DNA of 23,561 bases, taken from positions 1 through 23,561 of the forward strand of contig JAUQYB010000004.1 in NCBI GenBank assembly GCA_030837825.1, written 5' to 3'. A program made the translations under genes and the position numbers. Below, piece by piece: positions 18,712 through 23,561 of this stretch (position 1 is the stretch's first letter; every line of letters begins with the position of its first letter). The notes below the pieces were generated by a model. That model did no database searches. It was not told the origin of the DNA and was given only the letters and a program-made list of their open reading frames with translations. The stretch is from Albidovulum sp. (GTDB lineage: Bacteria; Pseudomonadota; Alphaproteobacteria; Rhodobacterales; Rhodobacteraceae).

Positions 18712-19011
18712 TCAGGCCCGGCCCTGGGTCCGCGCGGGCGGATAGGGGACCCGCGCCATCGGGTTGACCTCGCGCCACGCGGCTTCGGGGTCCATCGAGG
18801 GACTTGCGGGACGGCGGATCGGAGGCGCCGCGCGCATCTGGCGAACCGTCCAGAGACCCACCGGCACCCCGGCTGCCAGGCCCAGCACCGCCGCCGCCGC
18901 GAAGAGCGGCCAGGCGTAGTAGCCGAATGTCAGCCCGGCGATGACCACGGCTCCGGCAATGCTGCCGGCGGCGAGTGGCACCATCGTCGAACGAAGGACG
19001 GGAAAACGCAA
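18712..19011 (-). CDS. Hypothetical two-TM membrane protein
   Basis: I do not recognise this gene. The 99-residue product has two adjacent hydrophobic segments at about residues 11-31 and 34-55, forming a helical hairpin. A hydrophilic, Pro- and Arg-rich tail follows ([12 protein letters not shown], then PMARVPYPP). The start is a TTG at 19011, chosen because GAGGAG lies about eight bases upstream on this strand; an ATG at 18984 is a weaker alternative that removes nine residues. It is the only - strand gene in the window. It interrupts the + strand dcw cluster between the DUF2484 pair and murB. Transcription should run convergently with the upstream genes and divergently from murB. The hydrophobic hairpin, the ribosome-binding site and the exact stop-to-stop fit argue that it is real. 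Confidence 0.68.
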   Translation of the reverse strand: MRFPVLRSTMVPLAAGSIAGAVVIAGLTFGYYAWPLFAAAAVLGLAAGVPVGLWTVRQMRAAPPIRRPASPSMDPEAAWREVNPMARVPYPPARTQGRA

Positions 19012-19235
19012 CTCGGTTCTCCTCGGTGAGGATGTGGAAAACCAACGCCGGGCCGAGCCGGGCGGTTCCCGCCGCCAGCACCCGTCGGATCGGCGTCGGG
19101 CCTGCGTCGGACTTGCGTCGGTTTTCCGTCCCGACAGGGCGCGCGCCGGGTTCACCGGCCATTCAGGGGAACGCGGTCCTTGCGGCCGTCGCGACCCTGC
19201 TTGCGTTCGGGGTTGCCCCGCTCTACCCAAGGCCG
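19012..19235. other. Divergent intergenic region before murB
   Basis: This 224-base region lies between the - strand small gene and murB and must hold the promoters for both unless transcription reads through. It contains GTCGG four times at an exact 11-base period (19084-19121) and one near-consensus DnaA-box-like site, TTTTCCACA on the - strand (19033-19041). I found no -35/-10 pair good enough to call. The murB reading frame is open across the whole region, but the murB protein clearly begins at 19236. Confidence 0.6.
19084..19127. repeat. Four GTCGG direct repeats at 11-bp period
   Basis: GTCGG occurs at 19084-19088, 19095-19099, 19106-19110 and 19117-19121, each exactly 11 bases after the last. 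The first three 11-base units also end in GC (pattern GTCGG-N4-GC). A degenerate fifth unit starting GTC falls in register at 19128. The phasing places each copy on the same face of the helix, as in an array for a regulator that binds repeats. A small slipped-strand tandem repeat is the alternative. Confidence 0.75.
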
Positions 19236-20180
19236 ATGACGCCGACGCTTCCCTCCGTGCGGGGCACGCTGACCCCGAACCGGCCGCTCGCCGACCTCAC
19301 CTGGCTCAGGGTGGGCGGGCCGGCGGACTGGCTCTTCCAGCCCGCTGACGAGGACGATCTCGCCCGGTTCCTGCGGGGCCTCGACCCCGCCGTCCCGGTC
19401 TTCCCGATCGGCGTGGGATCGAACCTGATCGTCCGCGACGGCGGCATCCGCGGCGTGGTGATCCGGCTCGGCCGCGGCTTCAACGGGATCGGCGCGCTCG
19501 GTGATCACCGCCTCGTTGCCGGGGCGGCGGCGCTTGATGCCCATGTGGCGCGGACCGCTGCCGGTCTCGGCTTCGACCTGACATTCCTGCGCACCATCCC
19601 CGGCACGATCGGCGGGGCGGTGCGGATGAATGCCGGCTGCTACGGCAGCTATATGGCCGACGTGCTGGAAAGCGTGCGGATCGTCACGCGGGCGGGTGCG
19701 GTCGAGGGGCGGCTGGCCGAGGAGTTGCAGTTCGGCTACCGCAGCGCCGTCCTGCCGGAGGGCGCGGTGGTGACGGCCGCGGTCTTTCGCCCGCCGAAGG
19801 GCGATCCGGCGGCGCTGGAGGCGCGGATGGCCGAACAGCTTGCCCGCCGCGACGCCACCCAGCCGGTGAAGGACCGCACCGCGGGGTCGACCTTCCGCAA
19901 TCCGGCCGGATTCTCCTCCACCGGCCGGGCCGACGACGTGCACGATCTCAAGGCCTGGAAGCTGATCGACGACGCCGGGCTGCGCGGCCATCGGCGGGGA
20001 GCCGCCGAGATGAACGCCAAGCACCCCAACTTCCTCACCAACACCGGCGGCGCGACGGCGGCCGAACTGGAGGATCTGGGCGAGGAGGTCAGAAAAAGGG
20101 TTTTCGATTCCAGCGGTTTGACGCTAGAGTGGGAAATCATGCGCGTGGGGGAAAGAACACCCGTGGCAGGCGCGCGGTAA
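19236..20180 (+). CDS. murB: UDP-N-acetylenolpyruvoylglucosamine reductase MurB
   Basis: MurB is the FAD enzyme that uses NADPH to reduce UDP-GlcNAc-enolpyruvate to UDP-MurNAc in the cytoplasm. The 314-residue product has the FAD-binding motif [12 protein letters not shown] at 59-70 and the [17 protein letters not shown] block at about 121-137. It also has the GSTFRNP motif with probable catalytic S218, and E299 in the C-terminal LEWEI as the likely general acid. Its length and the lack of the extra loop fit the short (type II) MurB. The frame is open far upstream, but ATG 19236 gives the family start ending in [16 protein letters not shown]. Only a weak AAGG precedes it. It opens the murB-ddl-ftsQ-ftsA group after the - strand gene. 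Confidence 0.95.
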   Translation: MTPTLPSVRGTLTPNRPLADLTWLRVGGPADWLFQPADEDDLARFLRGLDPAVPVFPIGVGSNLIVRDGGIRGVVIRLGRGFNGIGALGDHRLVAGAAALDAHVARTAAGLGFDLTFLRTIPGTIGGAVRMNAGCYGSYMADVLESVRIVTRAGAVEGRLAEELQFGYRSAVLPEGAVVTAAVFRPPKGDPAALEARMAEQLARRDATQPVKDRTAGSTFRNPAGFSSTGRADDVHDLKAWKLIDDAGLRGHRRGAAEMNAKHPNFLTNTGGATAAELEDLGEEVRKRVFDSSGLTLEWEIMRVGERTPVAGAR

Positions 20181-20222
20181 CGAAAAGACAAAGGGCCCAC
20201 AAAGGGCCGGAACGAGGCGGAA

Positions 20223-21146
20223 TTGGCGGGCAGGTCGAGCAGGACAGCCCCCAAGGTGGCAGTCTTGATGGGTGGACGGTCCGCGGAGCGGGACGTCTCC
20301 CTGTCGAGCGGGCGCGAATGCGCCGGTGCCCTGCGGGAGGCGGGATACGAGGTGGTCGAGGTCGATGCCGGCCGCGACCTTGCCGCGCGTCTTTCCGAGA
20401 TCAGGCCCGATGTCTGCTTCAACGCGCTGCACGGCCGCTGGGGCGAGGACGGCTGCGTCCAGGGGCTGCTGGAATGGCTGGGCATTCCCTATACCCATTC
20501 CGGCGTGCTCGCCTCGGCGCTGGCGATGGACAAGACCCGCGCCAAGGAGGTGTTCCGCACCGCCGGCCTGCCGGTGGTGGAGAGCCTGGTCGCCCCCACG
20601 CGCGAGATCGAGGCGCGCCATGTGATGGCGCCTCCCTATGTGGTGAAGCCCAACAACGAGGGCTCCTCGGTCGGTGTCTACATCGTCCACGAGGCGGCCA
20701 ACGGGCCGCCGCGGCTGGACAAGGGGATGCCGGCCGAGGCGATGGTGGAGGCCTATGTGCCGGGACGCGAGCTGACCTGCGCGGTCTTCGGCGACCGGGC
20801 GATCTGCGTCACCGAGCTTCTGACCCAGGGCTGGTACGACTATCACGCGAAATACACGCCCGGCGCCTCGCGCCACGTCTGCCCGGCGGAGATCCCGGCC
20901 GAGATCGCCCGGGCCTGCATGGACCATGCGCTCAGCGCCCACCGCGCGCTCGGCTGCCGGGGGCTCAGCCGCAGCGACTTCCGCTGGGACGACAGCCGCG
21001 GGCTCGCCGGGCTTTACCTTCTCGAGACCAACACCCAGCCGGGGATGACGCCGACCTCGCTCGCCCCCGAACAGGCGGCGGCGGGGGGGATGAGCTTCGT
21101 CGATCTCTGCCGCTGGATCGTGGAGGACGCCTCATGCGGACGCTGA
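20223..21146 (+). CDS. ddl: D-alanine:D-alanine ligase
   Basis: Ddl joins two D-alanines with ATP to make the dipeptide used by MurF. The 307-residue ATP-grasp protein carries [19 protein letters not shown] near 12-30 and [18 protein letters not shown] in the central domain. ATP-binding K142 lies in the [13 protein letters not shown] segment, and the C-terminal ETNTQPGMT is at 268-276. The start is a TTG at 20223 with GAGG at about 20213-20216 upstream; the alternative ATG lies within the conserved N-terminal motif and would truncate the fold. A 42-base gap follows murB. The last 13 bases overlap the start of ftsQ. It is of the DdlB type found in dcw clusters. Confidence 0.95.
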   Translation: MAGRSSRTAPKVAVLMGGRSAERDVSLSSGRECAGALREAGYEVVEVDAGRDLAARLSEIRPDVCFNALHGRWGEDGCVQGLLEWLGIPYTHSGVLASALAMDKTRAKEVFRTAGLPVVESLVAPTREIEARHVMAPPYVVKPNNEGSSVGVYIVHEAANGPPRLDKGMPAEAMVEAYVPGRELTCAVFGDRAICVTELLTQGWYDYHAKYTPGASRHVCPAEIPAEIARACMDHALSAHRALGCRGLSRSDFRWDDSRGLAGLYLLETNTQPGMTPTSLAPEQAAAGGMSFVDLCRWIVEDASCGR

Positions 21147-22042
21147 GGACCCCCGGCCGGCTGGTGGCGCGGCGCGAGGCCGATGCGGGGCCGAGGCGCG
21201 ATCCGGCGCCGTCGCGGCTGGCCTTCCGGGTGGAGCGGCTGTGGCTGACCCCCGGCTTTCGCAAGGCGGTGCGGCTGGGCCTGCCGGCGGCGCTGATCCT
21301 GGGGGTCCTGGCGGGATGGCTCGGCGACGGGGCGCGGCGGGCGGCGTTGCAGCAGAGCCTCTCCGATCTGCGCGAAAACGTCGAGAACCGGCCGGAGTTC
21401 ATGGTGGGCCTGATGGCGATCGACGGCGCGTCGGAGCCGGTGGCCAACGCGATCCGGGGGATGCTGCCGGTGACGCTGCCGGTCTCGTCCTTCCGCATCG
21501 ACCTCGAGGCGCTGCGCGCCACGATCGCGCAGATCGACGCGGTCGCCTCGGCCGAACTGCGCATCCGCAAGGGCGGCGTGTTGCAGGTGACTGTCGCCGA
21601 GCGGGTGCCGGCGGTGCTGTGGCGGCGGGGAACGGCGCTCGAGATGCTCGACGCCGGCGGGCACCGTGTGGCCACGCTTCTCGACCGCACGGCAAGGCCC
21701 GACCTGCCGGTGATCGCGGGCGAGGGGGCGGAGACCGACGTTGCCGAGGCGCTGGCGATCCTGAAGGCCGCAGAGCCGATCCGGGCCCGCATCCGCGGCC
21801 TTGTCCGCGTGGGCGAACGGCGCTGGGACGTGGTCCTGGACCGCGACCAGCGCATCCTGCTGCCCGGGGCCGGCCCGGTGGCGGCGATCCAGCGGGTGAT
21901 CGCGCTCGACCAGGCCGAGGACATGCTGGGCCGCGACCTGACGGTCGTGGACATGCGCAACGAGAACCGCCCGACGGTCCGGATCGCGGAGCCGGGGGGC
22001 GAGGGTGCAACCGAGGTTGAGACAAAGGTGTCCGGGCAATGA
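21134..22042 (+). CDS. ftsQ: Cell division protein FtsQ
   Basis: FtsQ is a bitopic divisome protein that bridges early and late division proteins and binds FtsL/FtsB. The 302-residue product has a basic cytoplasmic N terminus of about 45 residues and one membrane helix at about 47-64. A periplasmic POTRA domain spans about 90-158, including [18 protein letters not shown] and [17 protein letters not shown], and the FtsQ beta domain follows. The frame is open upstream through ddl, but ATG 21134, 13 bases before the ddl stop, gives the correct topology; GGAGGA at about 21122-21127 is its ribosome-binding site. The stop overlaps the ftsA start (ATGA at 22039-22042). Confidence 0.94.
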   Translation: MRTLRTPGRLVARREADAGPRRDPAPSRLAFRVERLWLTPGFRKAVRLGLPAALILGVLAGWLGDGARRAALQQSLSDLRENVENRPEFMVGLMAIDGASEPVANAIRGMLPVTLPVSSFRIDLEALRATIAQIDAVASAELRIRKGGVLQVTVAERVPAVLWRRGTALEMLDAGGHRVATLLDRTARPDLPVIAGEGAETDVAEALAILKAAEPIRARIRGLVRVGERRWDVVLDRDQRILLPGAGPVAAIQRVIALDQAEDMLGRDLTVVDMRNENRPTVRIAEPGGEGATEVETKVSGQ

Positions 22043-23370
22043 CCGATCTCTATCAGTCCCAGAGGGCGATGCGGAACATGCGGCGCGCCGCGCTGCAACG
22101 GGGCGTGGTGGCGGTGCTCGACGTGGGCACGTCGAAGATCGCCTGCCTCGTGCTGAAGTTCGAGAACGCCGAGGGGGGCCGCGACGACGGGCTCGGCTCG
22201 CTCGCCGGGCAGTCGCAGTTCCGGGTGATCGGCGCGGCCACCACCCGCTCGCGCGGGGTGCGCTTCGGCGAGATCGACGCGATGGCCGAGACCGAGCGGG
22301 CGATCCGCACCGCGGTGCAGGCGGCGCAGAAGATGGCGCAGACCCGGGTGGACCACGTCATCGCCTGCTTCTCGGGTGCGCATCCGCGCAGCTACGGGCT
22401 GGCCGGCGAGATCGAGCTTCACGACGGGCAGGTGAGCGAGCAGGACGTGGCGCGGGTTCTGGCCGCCTGCGAGGTGCCCGACTATGGTCCGGGACGCGAC
22501 GCGCTGCATGCCCATCCGGTGAATTTCGCCATCGACCACCGCACCGGCTTCGGCGATCCGCGCGGCCATGTCGGCAACCGGCTGTCGGCGGACATGCACC
22601 TGCTGACGATCGACACCGCCGCGGTGCAGAACCTGATCTACTGCATCCGCCGCTGCGATCTTGAGATCGCCGGGCTGGCCTCGTCGGCCTATGTCTCGGG
22701 CCTTGCCAGCCTCGTCGAGGACGAGCAGGAGCTGGGCGCGGCCTGCATCGACATGGGCGGCGGCGCGACCGGCATCTCGATCTTCATCAAGAAGCACATG
22801 ATCTTCGCCGAAAGCGTGCGGATGGGCGGCGACCACGTCACCTCGGACATCTCGAAGGGGTTGCAGGTGCCGCTTGTCACCGCCGAGCGGATCAAGACGA
22901 TCCACGGCGGCGTCCACGCCACCGGCATGGACGACCGCGAGATGATCGAGATCGGCGCCAATTCCGGCGACTGGGAAAAGGACCGCCGCAGGGTCAGCCG
23001 CACCGAGCTGATCGGCATCATGCGGCCGAGGGTCGAGGAGATCCTCGAGGAGGTGCGGGCGATCCTCGATGCCGCCGGCTTCGACCAGTTGCCGAGCCAG
23101 CAGATCGTGCTGACCGGGGGGGCGAGCCAGATACCGGGGCTCGACGGGCTGGCCGCGCGAATCCTCGGCCAGAACGTGCGACTCGGCCGGCCGCTCAGGG
23201 TCCAGGGCCTGCCGCAGGCGGCGACGGGATCGGCGTTTTCCTCAACCGTGGGTCTGTGTCTCTTCGCCGCGCACCCGCAGGACGAGTGGTGGGATTTCGA
23301 GATTCCGGCCGAAAGATACCCCGCGCGGTCACTGCGCCGGGCGGTGAAATGGTTCAAAGACAACTGGTAA
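22039..23370 (+). CDS. ftsA: Cell division protein FtsA
   Basis: FtsA is the actin-like ATPase that tethers FtsZ filaments to the membrane and recruits later divisome proteins. The 443-residue product has the phosphate-1 loop D28-V-G-T-S-K33, the phosphate-2 loop C236-IDMGGGATG at 236-245, and the adenosine motif L358-TGGASQIPGL. The SHS2-like 1C domain lies at about 95-180, between the phosphate loops. The C terminus SLRRAVKWFKDNW forms the short amphipathic membrane-targeting helix, so the protein is complete. It starts in ATGA overlap with ftsQ and is followed by a 171-base leader to ftsZ. Confidence 0.97.
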   Translation: MTDLYQSQRAMRNMRRAALQRGVVAVLDVGTSKIACLVLKFENAEGGRDDGLGSLAGQSQFRVIGAATTRSRGVRFGEIDAMAETERAIRTAVQAAQKMAQTRVDHVIACFSGAHPRSYGLAGEIELHDGQVSEQDVARVLAACEVPDYGPGRDALHAHPVNFAIDHRTGFGDPRGHVGNRLSADMHLLTIDTAAVQNLIYCIRRCDLEIAGLASSAYVSGLASLVEDEQELGAACIDMGGGATGISIFIKKHMIFAESVRMGGDHVTSDISKGLQVPLVTAERIKTIHGGVHATGMDDREMIEIGANSGDWEKDRRRVSRTELIGIMRPRVEEILEEVRAILDAAGFDQLPSQQIVLTGGASQIPGLDGLAARILGQNVRLGRPLRVQGLPQAATGSAFSSTVGLCLFAAHPQDEWWDFEIPAERYPARSLRRAVKWFKDNW

Positions 23371-23541
23371 CCACACGATCTTGAGAAGTCGGCGAAATGC
23401 CGCTGATCTCCGGCGCGTCGCCCCCAGATTTTGTGGCTTTTCGGAGTTTTTCGCGTGACCTTGGCTGAAACACTCAGTAAAATCCGGGCAATGCGGAAAA
23501 AAGCGGCCGACAGTGGGCCGGGGACACGACAGGCGGACACA
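23371..23541. other. ftsA-ftsZ intergenic leader
   Basis: This 171-base region is more AT-rich than the rest of the window. It contains a sigma-70-like promoter at 23455-23483 and, in the predicted leader RNA, a perfect 5-bp hairpin: CGGCC 23504-23508, 7-base loop, GGCCG 23516-23520. A ribosome-binding site, AGGCGGA at 23531-23537, precedes the ftsZ ATG. A 4-bp GGCG/CGCC stem at 23412-23422 after ftsA is too weak for a terminator. Confidence 0.6.
23455..23483 (+). promoter_or_regulatory. Predicted sigma-70 promoter of ftsZ
   Basis: A -35 element GTGACC (23455-23460, four of six matches to TTGACA) and a -10 element TAAAAT (23478-23483, five of six matches to TATAAT) are separated by exactly 17 bases. 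Transcription would start near 23490, giving an ftsZ leader of roughly 50 bases. The surrounding sequence is locally AT-rich. This is a pattern match only. Confidence 0.55.
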
Positions 23542-23561
23542 ATGGCATTGAATTTGACGAT
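23542..23561 (+). CDS. ftsZ: Cell division protein FtsZ (5' end only)
   Basis: The last 20 bases start with ATG and read M-A-L-N-L-T plus two bases. This matches the beginning of FtsZ in Rhodobacter relatives as I recall it (M-x-LNL). AGGCGGA at 23531-23537 lies at a proper distance upstream. The position directly after ftsA is where ftsZ is expected. The rest of the tubulin-like GTPase lies outside the window, so the call rests on six codons and gene order. Confidence 0.83.

Noticed and set aside
19201..19229. Possible murB promoter TTGCGT-N17-TACCCA
   Set aside because: Both hexamers match poorly and the predicted transcript would start about at the murB ATG, leaving no leader for the ribosome-binding site.
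18975..19235. N-terminal extension of murB
   Set aside because: The frame is open, but the extension is Arg/Pro-rich, overlaps the - strand gene start and has no similarity to MurB; the family N terminus begins at 19236.
23412..23434. Possible terminator after ftsA
   Set aside because: The stem is only 4 bp and the T run is four bases long and displaced, so it does not meet the form of an intrinsic terminator.

Overview
The window is almost the whole division and cell-wall (dcw) cluster of a high-GC alphaproteobacterium, most likely of the Rhodobacterales (Paracoccaceae/Roseobacteraceae). The basis is the gene order mraZ-rsmH-ftsL-ftsI-murE-murF-mraY-murD-ftsW-murG-murC-murB-ddl-ftsQ-ftsA-(ftsZ), the strong G+C bias, two DUF2484-type membrane proteins between murC and murB, and the first residues of ftsZ (MALNLT). 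The placement was made by reading the sequence; no database search was run.

Layout. (1) 44-7732: mraZ, rsmH, ftsL, ftsI, murE, murF and mraY, tightly packed on the + strand and mostly joined by ATGA, TGATG or TAATG overlaps. (2) 7733-10664: an accessory insert between mraY and murD. It holds a calcineurin-type metallophosphoesterase, a soluble Ser/Thr kinase fused to a universal stress protein (USP) domain, and a small DedA/VTT membrane protein. (3) 10732-13248: murD, then a cupin of the DMSP-lyase family that overlaps the end of murD, then a GFA (CENP-V-fold) zinc protein. (4) 13353-17031: ftsW, murG and murC, joined by TGATG overlaps. (5) 17034-18711: an APC-family permease and two tandem DUF2484-like proteins, again coupled by ATGA overlaps. 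(6) 18712-19011: a small two-TM membrane protein on the - strand, whose stop codon directly abuts the stop of the preceding + gene. (7) 19236-23370: murB, ddl, ftsQ and ftsA. After this comes a 171-base leader with a plausible sigma-70 promoter and the first 20 bases of ftsZ.

How the genes work together. MurB, MurC, MurD, MurE, MurF and Ddl are the cytoplasmic enzymes for UDP-MurNAc-pentapeptide, and the MurE DNPR motif indicates meso-DAP. MraY and MurG make lipids I and II. FtsW and FtsI polymerise and cross-link septal wall. FtsL, FtsQ and FtsA connect this machinery to FtsZ. MraZ is the cluster regulator and RsmH a 16S rRNA methyltransferase.

The least ordinary part is the insert at 7873-10664. 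A kinase and a phosphatase are translated almost back-to-back, next to a DedA protein whose superfamily includes undecaprenyl-phosphate recycling flippases, and directly after mraY, which uses that lipid. This suggests, but does not show, a module that senses nucleotide or stress state and tunes lipid-linked wall synthesis. Other items worth a look are the DMSP-lyase-like cupin behind murD, an 11-bp-periodic GTCGG repeat in the only divergent intergenic region, and the ftsZ promoter. I saw no tRNA, rRNA, CRISPR array, insertion sequence or convincing intrinsic terminator.
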